Made by a program: the position numbers and the translations under genes
Notes under the pieces: generated by a model
Databases searched by the model: none
Told to the model about the DNA's origin: nothing
Seen by the model: only the letters and a program-made list of their open reading frames with translations
Assembly (NCBI RefSeq): GCF_000715075.1
Contig: NC_134082.1
Coordinates: 60,661,466 to 60,725,465 of the forward strand
From: Nicotiana tabacum
Lineage: Eukaryota; Streptophyta; Magnoliopsida; Solanales; Solanaceae
Direction: 5' to 3'
Length of the DNA stretch: 64,000 bases
In this document: piece after piece, positions 35,390-46,344 of the stretch
How the letters are laid out: each line of letters starts with the position of its first letter
Numbering within the stretch: position 1 is the first letter of the stretch

Positions 35390-36353
35390 TGTTGGACTTT
35401 AAGACACTGGGCTTTAAAGTAGAAGAAGTGTGAATTGGAAATGGAGGGAAATAAAATGGAGGGAAAATGAAAATTTGAAGAAGTGAACTTTTGTCTTGCA
35501 CTTTGTCCCTCATTGGTGAGGGACAATCACATTTGTGTGCTTATATATAGATTCACTTCTTAAAGCTCTTAAAAGGAGTTGAAGAGAATGAACTCTCGCG
35601 CTGTCGTCGCTCGCTCGGCTTCGGCTTCGATCGATAAGATTATTTTTATATTCACTTCTTAAAGCTCTTAAAAGGAGTTGAAGAGAATGAACCCTCGCGC
35701 CGTCGTCGTCGCTCGCTCGGCTCGGCTTCGGATTTGGATTTGGATTTGTCAAATGATCGATCGATAAGATTATTTTTTGGACAAAATTTATTTAATTATT
35801 TAATAATTAATTAAATGTCAAATCACTGCTGAAACTACGCTAGAACCCTGCTGAAAGTTCAGAGGGCCTCACTGGCCGCGGTTCTGCCGCGACCGCGGTA
35901 AAATCACGGCAGTCAGATTCAGAGAGCCTCTCTGGCCGCGTATTTTCTGAAAAGGCACCTTTCCAGACACCTCTTCTGATATTTGCCTATAAATTCTGAG
36001 GCAAGGCTGCATCTTCCATATACGAAAAACACTCTAGAACTTCTTTCTTTCTGAATATACTGCATCCTAATTCGCAGTCTCTCTCTCTCAAATTCGTAAG
36101 TGTGATTTTGCTCCGTACTTTGAGTTCGTTGGTATCCTGCAGTTTGTATTGCCACTGTTGCAGGAAGGTTTATTCCGTTTTATCCTGGGAGGATTTAATC
36201 CATTAACTTGGCAACATGTGAGGGGGTTAAAATTCCTTAAGGACGCACAAGAAAATTGTGGACTCGGAATATTTCTGATTCTTTACTATTTTATACATTT
36301 CTTTATTCTTCTAACAGTTTTCAGATTTTTGATTTAACACAGTAACGCTCACA
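35390..36353 (+). repeat. 5' LTR of Copia-3
   Basis: 964 bp, starts TGTTGGAC and ends GCTCACA. A TATATATA-like box lies at about 35540. It has its own duplication of a 'cacttcttaaagctctt' block (about 35553 and 35650) and one CCGCGG-rich unit. Confidence 0.88.
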
Positions 36354-36637
36354 AGCTTAAGGAGTTTTAATATTTACTAACGTTTCTGTGTTGATTATTA
36401 AACTGTTTTCTATATACTTTGTTGGAGACTAAAGCCTTGTTGCTTTCTACTCCTATAATTGTTTCTGTCCGGTTTAAAGTACATAAAAACTTTGCCGGAA
36501 TAATAAACGTACGGATTTGAAGTATATAAAAATTTCACCATTATTATGTGTTCTATGTTTGGTTTGGTATTCAGTTTGAAGATATCAAAACTTCACTGAT
36601 TTAACAAGTTCTGTATTGTTTTCAACTTTACAGAAAT

Positions 36638-37597
36638 ATGACGAATGAAAACCAAACTAATGGAAGTGTTGCGGGAATGGGTGCTACTGTTACGAGTGTT
36701 GCTGCCTCGTCAAGCCGTTCTACTCCTGCTCATGCTATGGCACCGGCAGAAAAATCCGGAAAGTTTTCCGGTATTGACTTCAAGCGCTGGCAAATGAAGA
36801 TGCTCTTCTATCTTACTACGTTGAGTTTGCAATGTTTCATCAAGGAGGATCCTCCGGTCATGGCTGAAAATACTCAGGATGATGAACGACTTGTTGTAAC
36901 TGAAGCATGGAAACATTCTGATTTCTTGTGCAAAAACTACATATTGAGTTGTTTGGAAGATGGCTTGTACAATGTCTATAGTGTCATGGAAACTTCAAAA
37001 GCGTTATGGAATGCGCTTGAGAAGAAGTACAAGACTGAGGATGCCGGACTTAAGAAGTTCGTGGCTGCAAGGTTTTTGGATTTCAAGATGATTGACACTA
37101 GGTCAGTCATAACTCAAGTCCAAGAATTACAAGTCATTGTGCATGACCTCCTTGCTGAAGGTATGACCCGAATCAATAATTTTATTAATAAGATTTATCT
37201 TATTATTAATTATGAATTTGTTATTGAAGGTATGGTCATAAATGAGGCCTTTCAAGTCGCTGCTTTCATTGAAAAGTTACCTCCATTGTGGAAGGATTTT
37301 AAGAACTATCTTAAACACAAGCGGAAGAAGATGACACTAGAAGACTTGATTGTTCGTTTGAGGATAGAAGAAGACAACAAAAATGTTGAAAAGAAGTCAC
37401 GTGGAAACTCGACAATAATGGGGGCAAACGTTGTTGAGGAGGCGCCACAAAATAAGAAGAGGAAGAAGGCTTCTGGACCAAAGAATTACCCAAGCAAGAA
37501 AAGTTCAAGGGTAATTGCCACAACTGTGGAAGATCTGGGCATAAGGCCGTGGATTGTCGTGCGCCCAAGAATGATAAGAAGAAAAGAATCAAGCTAA
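36638..37597 (+). pseudogene. Copia-3 gag
   Basis: ATG at 36638. A 319-codon open frame covers the DUF4219/UBN2-type Gag core (FSGIDFKRWQMKM near residue 45). A 69-bp in-frame AT-rich insertion lies at about 37166-37234, flanked by duplicated GAAGGTATG. The zinc knuckle (CHNCGRSGHKAVDC, about 37516-37557) is present in the DNA but in a different frame, so the encoded Gag ends in an aberrant tail. Confidence 0.88.
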
Positions 37598-37598
37598 C

Positions 37599-40500
37599 AT
37601 GGTTGAAGATGAAATGGAGGACTTATGTGTCATTTTGTCTGAATGCAATTTGGTAGGAAATCCAAAAGAATGGTGGATAGATTCTGGAGCCACCCGCCAT
37701 GTTTGTGCTAACAAGGAGTTATTTTCTTCTTATGCCCCCGCAGGACCCAACGAGACAATATTCATGGGAAATTCATCTACGGCCAAAATTGAAGGAGTTG
37801 GCAAGATTGCGTTGAAGATGACGTCGGGAAAAATAGTGACGCTAAATCAAGTCCTCCATGTTCTAGAAATTCGCAAGAATCTTGTGTCTACCTCACTTCT
37901 TGTCAAGAATAGATTCAAATGTATTTTTGTTTCTAATAGTGTTGTACTTAGTAAGAACGATGTATATGTAGGAAAAGGTTACCTAAATGACGGCCTTTTT
38001 AAGCTAAATGTAATAGCAGTTCCTATCAATAAAGTGAATGTTTCTTCTTACTTACTTGAGTCAAACACTTTATGGCATTCGCGTTTAGGTCACGTAAACT
38101 TTAAAACATTGCGGAAGATGATAAATCTAGAAGTATTGCCAAAATTTGATTGCATTAATTCCAAATGTCAAATATGTGTGGAATCAAAGTATGCTAAGCA
38201 TCGTTATAAGTCCGTTGAAAGGAATTCAAGTCCTTTAGACTTAATTCACACAGATATTTGCGACATGAAGTCAACACCATCTCGCGGTGGGAAAAAGTAT
38301 TTTATTACTTTTATTGACGATAGCACGAGATACTGCTATATTTATTTACTTAATAGTAAAGATGAGGCAATTGATGCTTTCAAGCAATACAAGAGTGGAG
38401 TTGAAACGCAATTAAACAAAAAGATCAAAATGATAAGAAGTTATAGGGGTGGCGAATATAAATCTCCTTTTGAAGAAATTTGTTTGGAAAATGGCATTAT
38501 TTACCAAACAACTGCCCCTTACTCTCCACAATCTAATGGAATTGTGGAGAGGAAGAATCGAACATTGAAGGAGATGATGAATGCATTGCTAATAAGTTCT
38601 GGCTTACCACAGAACTTGTGGGGGAAGCTATACTTACAGCTAACCGGATAATCAACCGTGTACCTCATAGTAAAACACAGTCCATTCCTTATGAAAAATG
38701 GAAAGGAAGGAAGCCTAGCTTGAAATACTTCAAAGTGTGGGGGTGTTTAGCTAAGGTACAAGTTCCTAAACCTAAAAGGGTTAAGATAGGTCCAAAAACG
38801 GTTGATTGTGTGTTTATTGGATATGTAACCAATAGCAAGGCATATTGTTTTCTGGTTCATAAATCAGAAAATCTTGAGATTCACATTAATACGATAATAG
38901 AATCAGATAATGCTGAATTCTTTGAAACTATTTATCCGTATAAAAAGGAAAGTGAAGTGACCTGCCAAAAGTCAAAACGACCTCGGGAGGAAACAACAGA
39001 TGGTATGCCTAATGAGGAAAATCCGAGAAGAAGTAAATGTCAAAGGACATCTACTTCATTCGGTCCAGATTTTCTGACTTTCTTGTTAGAAAATGAGCCT
39101 CGTACCTTCAAGGAAGCAATGTCTTCCTCAGAGGCACAATATTGGAAAGAAGCTGTCAATAGTGAAATAGAATCCATATTGAGCAACCATATTTGGGAAT
39201 TGGTTGATCTTCCTCCGGGTAACAAAACGTTGGGTTCTAAATGGATTTTCAAGAAGAAAATGAAAGACGATGGTACTATTGACAAATACAAGGCAAGACT
39301 TATTGTCAAAGGATTTAGACAACGAGAAGGTCTTGACTATTTTGATACATACTCGCCGGTAACAAGAATTACATCTATTCGGATGCTAATAGCGTTAGCC
39401 GCCTTGTATGGTCTTCAAATCCATCAAATGGATATAAAAACAGCCTTCTTAAATGGTGATCTTGAGGAAGAAATTTACATGAACCAACCTGAAGGTTTTG
39501 TGGTTCCGGGAAAAGAAAAGAAGGTGTGTAGACTTGTTAAGTCTCTTTATGGACTAAAACTAGCACTCAAACAATGGCATGCGAAATTTGACCAAACAAT
39601 ATTGTCAAATGGTTTTAAGATTAATGAATGTGATAAATGTGTTTACATTAAGAACGTTCAAAATCATGTAGTCATTGTTTGCTTATATGTTGATGATATG
39701 CTAATAATGAGCAAAGACATTGCCGACATTCAAACTACTAAGCGTATGCTTGCTAGTAAGTTTGATATGAAAGACTTAGGAGTTGCCGATATAATTCTAG
39801 GAATTAAAATCCAGAGGACTCCTCAAGGTCTAGCTTTGTCTCAATCACATTACGTGAAAATGGTACTTGAAAAATTCAAACACTTGGAATTTAGAAGTGC
39901 AAGGACTCCAATTGACTTAAACCATCATCTTATGAAGAATAAAGGCGAAAGTACGTCTCAATTGGAGTATGCTCGTGTGTTGGGAAGCTTAATGTACATC
40001 ATGAACTGTACACGACCTGATATAGCTTGTGCAATAAGTAAACTTAGTCGATTCACAAGTAATCCCAACAAACATCACTGGGTGGCAATGAAACGAGTTA
40101 TGGGATATTTGGAGTATACCCAAGACTACACTTTGCACTACAATAAATATCCTGCAGTTATCGAAGGATATAGTGATGCAAATTGGATAACCGGCTCAAC
40201 AGAAACAAAGTCCACAAGTGGATATGTTTTTACTATTGGTGGAGGAGCAGTATCTTGGAAATCTTCCAAACAGACGTGTATCGCTCGTTCTACAATGGAA
40301 TCAGAGTTTATAGCTTTAGATAAAGCCGGTGAAGAAGCTGAATGACTTCAAAATTTCTTAGAAGACATTCCGTTCTGGCCAAAGCCTTTGGCTCCTATTT
40401 GCATACATTGTGATAGTGAGGCTGCCATAGGATGGGCAGGGAGCGTTATGTACAACGGAAAGTCTCGTCATATACGACGAAGACATAACACCGTTAGACA

Positions 40501-40660
40501 ACTACTTTCTAGTGGAATTATCACCATTGATTATGTAAGATCAAAGGATAATGTGGCGGATCCGCTTACAAAAGGCTTATCTAGAGAGGGAGTTGAGATA
40601 TCATCTAAGGGAATGGGACTATGGCCGAGGACAAGTCAACATGGCGGTAACTCTACCTAG
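37599..40660 (+). pseudogene. Copia-3 pol, split by frameshift and nonsense codon
   Basis: 37599-38651: protease (WWIDSGATRH), integrase zinc region (HSRLGH) and integrase core. The second acidic position is Tyr (TAT 38442-38444, SYRGGEY); the third, in GIVERKNRT, is kept. A frameshift near 38620 leads into 38618-40345: RT with motif [11 protein letters not shown] and LYVDDML near 39690. A TGA at 40343-40345 interrupts RNase H, which continues in frame to 40660 (CDSEAAIGW, then ADPLTKGL). Confidence 0.92.
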
Positions 40661-41226
40661 ATTTTTGGATGTTCCGAGATCTAGGTTCAAGAAGCTCAAA
40701 CAAAGTTGTGATTGACCGGTTCAACATTGTCAAAAATAAAATCTTTGGTCCATTCTCGTGATGAAGACAATGTTCAGTAACAAGGATAGAACTTTACACG
40801 TTCTTTAATGATTACCAAAGTTTGATGAGGTATCTATCAAATAGTGTCAATCTAAAGGATTACACATTTAGGAATCACCTACGTAAGTGTGAAGTGTAAG
40901 CCGCTTCAAGGAGAATTCTGTAAGGCCAATTCTCTACGCACTTATAAGACCAGGCGATGTTCATGGCTAAAAAGAACACAACAATGAGAACCAAAAGACG
41001 GTTAAGGGTTGGTTGTGTGACATATGGTTGTCTAGGTATACACTAAAGTTCGACGGTTCAAAGATATCAAATCTACCGATTGACCGAGTATATCCGACAT
41101 ATGTTCACTGCAGAAAGTTCAAAGGGAAACCTACTTATCCAGATGCAATTAATCCTTACTTGCAAAATCACATAGCTTTCATCTATGATCTTTCTTGATA
41201 CAGCCATTCCCATTCATGTGGGGGAT
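40661..41226 (+). other. Copia-3 3' untranslated region and polypurine tract
   Basis: Non-coding sequence between the RNase H stop and the 3' LTR. The purine run GTGGGGGAT at 41217-41225 is the polypurine tract. Confidence 0.8.
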
Positions 41227-42260
41227 TGTTAGACTTTAAGACATTGGGCTTTAAAGTAGAAGAAGTGTGAATTGGAAATGGAGGGAAATAAAATGGAGGG
41301 AAAATGAAAATTTGAAGAAGCAAACTTTTGTCTTGCACTTTGTCCCTCATTGGTGAGGGACAATCACATTTGTGTGCTTATATATAGATTCACTTCTTAA
41401 AGCTCTTAAAAGGAGTGAAAATTTGAAGAAGTGAACTTTTATCTTGCACTTTGTCCCTCATTGGTGAGGGACAATCACATTTGTGTGCTTATATATATAT
41501 TCACTTCTTAAAGCTCTTAAAAGGAGTTGAAGAGAATGAATCCTTGCGCCGTCGTCGTCACTCGCTCGGCTCGGCTTCGGCTTCAGATTCAGATTTGGAT
41601 TTGGATTTGGATTTGGATTTGTCAAATGATCGATAAGATTATTTTTTGGACAAAATTTATTTAATTATTTAATAATTAATTAAATGTCAAATCACTGCTG
41701 AAACTACGCCAGAACCCTGCTGAAAGTTCAGAGGGCCTCGCTGGCCGCGGTTCTGCCGCGACCGCGGTAGAATCGCGGCAGTCAGATTCAGAGAGCCTCT
41801 CTGGCCGCGGTTCTGCCGCGATCGCGGTAAAATCGCGGCAGTCCGCGTATTTTCTGAAAAGGCACCTTTCCAGACACCTCTTCTGATATTTGCCTATAAA
41901 TTCTGAGGCAAGGCTGCATCTTCCATATACGAAAAACACTCTAGAACTTCTTTCTTTATGAATATACTGCATCCTAATTCGCAGTCTCTCTCTCTCAAAT
42001 TCGTAAGTGTGATTTTGCTCCGTACTTTGAGTTCGTTGGTATCCTGCAGTTTGTATTGCCACTGTTGCAGGAAGGTTTATTCCGTTTTATCCTGGGAGGA
42101 TTTAATCCATTACCTTGGCAACATGTAAGGGGGTTAAAATTCCTTAAGGACGCACAAAAAAATTGTGGACTCGGAATATTTCTGATTCTTTACTATTTTA
42201 TACATTTCTTTATTCTTTTAACAGTTTTCTGATTTTTGATTTAACACAGTAACGCTCACA
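41227..42260 (+). repeat. 3' LTR of Copia-3
   Basis: 1,034 bp. Relative to the 5' LTR it has an extra copy of a segment containing 'cttgcactttgtccctcatt' and two copies of a CCGCGGTTCTGCCGCG unit (about 41744-41840) where the 5' LTR has one. A (ggattt)n microsatellite lies at about 41590-41625. Confidence 0.88.
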
Positions 42261-42528
42261 AGATCGACTTGTGATCTTGGCTAGACGAAGTGGGTTGTAA
42301 ATGACTTGTATTCATAGCAAAGTGAGGGTTTCCTTTATAGATTTTTGAATTAATACAAAGGTTGGAATTTTCCCGTATTTGATTATGTTCTTTTCAATTT
42401 GCCGCTAAAATTCGTTTAAGGTCAAACTTGCTGAAAATTTGGCTAAGTGTTGGAAAAGGCTGAGTCAAGTGCGCAACTTGACTGCCGCGCGGGTGTGACT
42501 TTGGACTGACCAAAAACGCCCCGTGACA
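42261..42528 (+). repeat. 3' LTR of the gag-only element, part 2
   Basis: Resumes after the Copia-3 TSD and matches about 31968-32227; ends CCCGTGACA, then TAGG. Confidence 0.85.
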
Positions 42529-42728
42529 TAGGCGAGTCAACTATAAGAATGTTGACATCTCAAGAATGGTTCTCAATGTAGTCTTCAATCTGGTGTTTTG
42601 AGCTTGACTTGCCATATTTTTGGGCCAAGTCAAAGTCAGATCTGTCTCACGACTTCTCTTTATTGAATGAAGCCTAAGCTGTTGGATAATGTGACCAGTA
42701 CAACTTGTTTGTGAAGACATATCTAAGT

Positions 42729-42796
42729 GATATACCATGGCAGTAGGTTTCTCACTAAGTTATATACCATGGCAGTAGTTATATACCATGGGGCAG
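42729..42796 (+). repeat. Short tandem repeat before a TPR exon
   Basis: 'tatataccatggcagta' occurs two and a half times, the last copy running into the CAG used as acceptor for the next exon. Confidence 0.7.
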
Positions 42797-42894
42797 GGAC
42801 TTGTACACCTGGAACGAATAGCTGCTTTGAATGAACCAGAGGACCCAAATAGCAAGGATCATTACTGTGACGGATTAGTACTGATGTCAAGGTA
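42797..42894 (+). pseudogene. OXA1-like/TPR gene: TPR exon
   Basis: After GGGGCAG (acceptor), the frame reads GLVHLERIAALNEPEDPNSK, then DHYCDGLVLMS, ending at TCAAG|GTAAAG. It matches, from recollection, the TPR segment 'HLER...EPEDPKSK.HY.DGLVLLSS' of plant OXA1-like/ALBINO3-like protein 2. In that family the TPR tail follows an OXA1 membrane-insertase domain in mitochondria or chloroplasts. The intron junction to the next exon restores AG|T = Ser in frame. The reading frame of this exon is intact. Confidence 0.6.
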
Positions 42895-43023
42895 AAGGTT
42901 TTCTTTTAATTCTTGATACGTGGTTTATGATCTCCAATTAGTTCCACCTAGAAAAGCAAGTTCTAAAAGAGCTCGTGTTTATTTCAATTCTTGAATTGAT
43001 TAACCTGGTACATGATTTTACAG

Positions 43024-43100
43024 TGGGTTAGTCAATGTTGGTTGCAATAATGATGCAATTAAGCATCTGCAAATGGCTACTGCTTATGATAGAGTCTTAC
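43024..43100 (+). pseudogene. OXA1-like/TPR gene: partial copy of the last exon
   Basis: Acceptor TTTACAG, then GLVNVGCNNDAIKHLQMATA in frame. After the shared stretch it diverges at 'agagtcttacac' into a ggcggagccagaattt sequence, a motif common to a dispersed Solanaceae repeat, and stops near 43165. See the second copy at 43203. Confidence 0.6.
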
Positions 43101-43202
43101 ACAAGGCGGAGCCAGAATTTAAAGTTACTCGGTACAGGATTCTAGCTTTTTATGTTACTGGGTTCTAAAGTAAGAATTTATACTTATTTAATGAATTTCT
43201 TA

Positions 43203-43370
43203 AGGCTAGTCCATGTTGGTCGCAAGAATGATGCAATTAAGCATCTGCAAATGGCTACTGCTTATGATGAGTCTTACATGGAACTTCTGCAGCAATGCGA
43301 AAATGAAGAGGATGATATCACTGGTGATCCTATAACTAGTAGGAGAGGAGTTTTAATTCGAATCTCCTAA
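43203..43370 (+). pseudogene. OXA1-like/TPR gene: second, longer copy of the last exon
   Basis: Repeats the first copy (LVHVGRKNDAIKHLQMATAY) and continues DESYMELLQQCENEEDDITG to a TAA at about 43368-43370. The C-terminal 'ELL.QCENE' run resembles the family's end. Copia-4 starts 11 bp later. With a direct repeat of about 65 bp flanking a roughly 110-bp non-coding insert, the gene probably suffered an insertion or a partial duplication. Confidence 0.6.
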
Positions 43371-43380
43371 AAGGAGTATT

Positions 43381-43874
43381 TGTAGGGAAATAACATCGAA
43401 AAAATAACAATAATAATATTGCTTCAATATTATTTGTAAGAGGATATACGGATTAACTTGAGTCGTGCTGGGCACTGTCCTAAGAAACTAATTCAGCAAT
43501 GTGAAATGTTTCCCCAGGATTAAACAAGTTCATCTCTAATTTATTTAGAGGATACAGGAATCAACAAAATATTAAATTACAAAGCCAGCTAGCTAGTAGG
43601 AAAAGTAAATAAGAAAGGAAACAACTAATAGTTAATATTGGACAACAAAAGAAGAAGTGGGGCGTGAAAGGAAAGGAGAGGAATGATGTTTTTGCTGATG
43701 ATGATTTCCTTGTCAAGTGAGAGCCTATTTATAGTTGTAATTGAATGAAACTTGGCTTTTGCAGGGCAAAAACGTAGTTGAACATTTGCCACTTTTTAGA
43801 CTTCTTTTGCCACTAATCATAACCTTCTAGAAGGGCTAAAACACTTGTCCAAAGGGCATTAAAATATTGTCACA
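43381..43874 (-). repeat. 3' LTR of Copia-4
   Basis: 494 bp, TGTAGGG..GTCACA in plus orientation. The adjacent CCCCCAC (polypurine tract on the minus strand) lies at 43877-43883. Confidence 0.92.
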
Positions 43875-44133
43875 GTCCCCCACTATTCTAAAAACCTTTT
43901 GGAATAAACTTGTTGGATTTGTATAGTCTAAATGTAATAGGTTTGGTGTCTTCTGAACTATGAACCAAACTTAGATCAATAAAATTTAACTCACAGAATT
44001 ACTGGTGAGATATAATATTTCTATGAACCAATAACTCTTATTGTAAGTCAGAGATTTCATCAATCACATTTTGACCCTCGGTAATTTTGCTGTTCAACGT
44101 AGTTTTGCGTCCAATAGGCCATGCGCGTGCCTG

Positions 44134-44817
44134 GTTATTCATGAGAGCTCTAGAGACTAGGCCAAAATCTCATAGGAGCGGCCCACTCCACTCTCATATA
44201 GGTGAATTCATCAAGTGTATCCTGCTTTTAAATACACCATCCATAAGGACTATAAATTTCATTAAGAGTTATAACTCTGTCTCTCAATTAGTAGTAGTCA
44301 AGCACTCTCTTTTAGTGCATCAGTGCCAATATTGACTTGTTATTACCCATATGAACATATTTCATGGGATCTCCAATCACATAGGTTGGGTTATCATATA
44401 TATATATATTGGCAACATGTCGGTCTTAACCCCATCTCTTTTGAGGTTTGAAGAATTAATTTTCTTCCCACGGGTCTAGTTATTCATGAGAGCTCTAGAG
44501 ACTAGGCCAAAATCTCAAAGGAGCGGCCCACTCCACTCTCATATAGGTGAATTCATCAAGTGTATACTGCTTTTAAATACATCATCCATAAGGACAATAA
44601 ATTTCATTAAGAGTTATAACTCAATCTCTCAATTAGTAACAGCCAAGCACTCTCTTTTAGTGCATAGGTGCCAATATTGACTTATTATTACCCATATGAA
44701 CCTACTTCATGGGATCTCCAATCACATAGGTTGGGTTACCATCTCTATTGGCAACATGTCGGCCTTAACCCCATCTCTTTTGAGGTTTGAAGAATTAATT
44801 TTCTTCCCACGGGTTTA
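44134..44817. repeat. Tandem duplication in Copia-4
   Basis: Two copies (about 44134-44478 and 44479-44817), period about 345 and 339 bp, both containing 'attcatgagagctctagaga' and 'gagcggcccactccactctc'. The first has an extra (at)n run near 44395-44410. They lie in the element's 3' non-coding part, beyond RNase H. Confidence 0.88.
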
Positions 44818-45751
44818 GTTAGAGGATCGACCAAATTTATCTCTGACTTCACATAGTCAATGAAAATTATTCCATCTCTCAACAGCTGTTTTATGACATC
44901 ATGTCTCAGTTTCATGTGTCTACTTTTACAATTATAAGATTTATTCTTCGTTATAGCTATTGTCGCTTGGCAATCACAGTGTATAGACACAAAATGCAAT
45001 ACGTCCTTTGTTAAAGGGATATTAGATAAGAAGTTTCTTAGTCACTCAGCCTCAGAGCCTCTAGAGCTACAAACTCTGATTCTATAGTCGATCTAGCAAT
45101 GATCGTCTGTTTAGCTGATTTTCACAATATTGCACCACCACCAAGGGTGAATACATAACCACTAATGAATTTTGTCTCATCTGAATCAGAGATCCAGTTT
45201 GCATCATTGTACCCTTCTAAACTAGAAAGAAATCCACTATATAGGATACCATAATTCATGGTTCCTCTCAAATATTTCATTAGTCTATCTAATGTAGACC
45301 AATGCTCTCTATTGGGATTATGAGTATATCTGCTCAGTCTACACACAGCATAAGCTATATCAGGCCTTGTAAAATTCATTAAATGCATCAGACTCCCAAT
45401 AATCTAAGCATATTTAGACTGAGCAACTGTGTCACCATTATTCTTTTTTAATTGAGAGTTAACATCAAAGGGAGTGCTCACAGATGTGACATTAAAATAT
45501 TCAAACTTCTTAAGAATTCTCTCAACATAATGTTCTTGAGACAACATTATTCCATCTTCACTCCTTATAACTTTAACTCCCAATATTATATTTATTTCAC
45601 CCAGATCTTTCATATCAAAATTAGCAGATAAAAATAATTTAGTATTTTGCACAATATTTAAATTTGTACCAAATATAAGTATGTCATCAACATACAAATA
45701 CAGTATCACATTATCATTGTCTACCACTTTAGTATAGACACATTTATCCAC
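44745..45751 (-). pseudogene. Copia-4 RT C-terminal part and RNase H
   Basis: 45404-45751 holds LYLYVDDILIFG (RT active site, about 45680-45710) and the thumb region. 45122-45388 and 44745-44999 hold the linker and RNase H (SIHCDCQATIAI, LVDPLTKP). Stops separate the pieces. Confidence 0.9.
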
Positions 45752-45759
45752 CTCAACTA

Positions 45760-46344
45760 ATGAAAAACCGTCTCTTATTAAGACTTGTTCAAATTTCTCA
45801 TACCACTGCTTAGAAGCTTATTTAAGGCCATAAAGAGATTTAATTAATTTACAAACTTTATTTTCTTGTCTAGGAATGACACAACCTTCAGGTTGAACCA
45901 CATAAATTTCTTCTTTTAAATCACCATTTAGAAAAGCAGTTTTGACATCCATTTGGTGGATAAAAAGCTTATGAATTGAAGCTAAGGCAGTTAAACTCGA
46001 ATAGAAGAAATTCTTGTCACTAGTGCAAATGTATCAAAATAATCTATATTTTGTTTTTCAGAAAATCCATTTGCTATTAATCGAGCTTTATATTTATCTA
46101 AAGATCCATCAGGATTAAATTTCTTTTTGAAAATTCATTTACAACCAATAGGTTTTGCACTAGGAGATAAGTCAGTTAAAATCCATGTATTATTTTTCAT
46201 AATAGAATCAATTTCAACTTTTATTGCCTCTTTCTAATATTTAGTATCTGAAGAAGATATAGCTTCAAAATAATTTGATAGTTCATTATTGACAAGAAAA
46301 GTTTGAAAATCATTTTCATATGAAAAATATTCTTTCCTAGGTCT
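45760..46344 (-). pseudogene. Copia-4 RT N-terminal part, decayed
   Basis: Short minus-strand fragments with RT fingers and palm similarity: a motif with the 'mdvktaf' pattern around 45925-45960 in broken frame, and a 'kark' segment near 46085. No continuous frame. Confidence 0.7.

Larger units (their letters stand above)
35390..42260 (+). mobile_element. Copia-3: Ty1/Copia retrotransposon, defective
   Basis: 6,871 bp, perfect TSD AGATC (35385-35389 and 42261-42265), inserted in the gag-only element's 3' LTR; the uninterrupted target is visible in the other LTR at about 31966. LTRs 35390-36353 and 41227-42260 differ in length through internal duplications. Gag, protease, integrase, RT and RNase H occur in Copia order. 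Frameshifts, a nonsense codon and an altered integrase residue disable it. Confidence 0.93.
31013..42528 (+). mobile_element. Gag-only LTR element (TR-GAG-like), interrupted by two younger TEs
   Basis: LTR 31013-32227 is repeated at 34441-35389 plus 42261-42528 (the second copy is split by Copia-3). Both start TGTTAGGG and end CCCGTGACA. Flanks share TAGG (31009-31012 and 42529-42532). The internal part is only about 2.2 kb including a 976-bp hAT insertion. It contains an initiator-Met primer-binding site and a Gag with zinc knuckle, but no integrase, RT or RNase H. This matches the non-autonomous TR-GAG class, or a Ty3/gypsy element that lost pol. Confidence 0.85.

Noticed and set aside
35510..42062. 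Ser/Arg-rich minus frames at 35510-35752 and 41676-42062
   Set aside because: Both fall in Copia-3 LTRs and mirror repeated LTR sequence.
44087..44680. Two similar small frames suggesting a duplicated gene
   Set aside because: They are translations of the 345-bp tandem repeat in Copia-4's non-coding 3' part.
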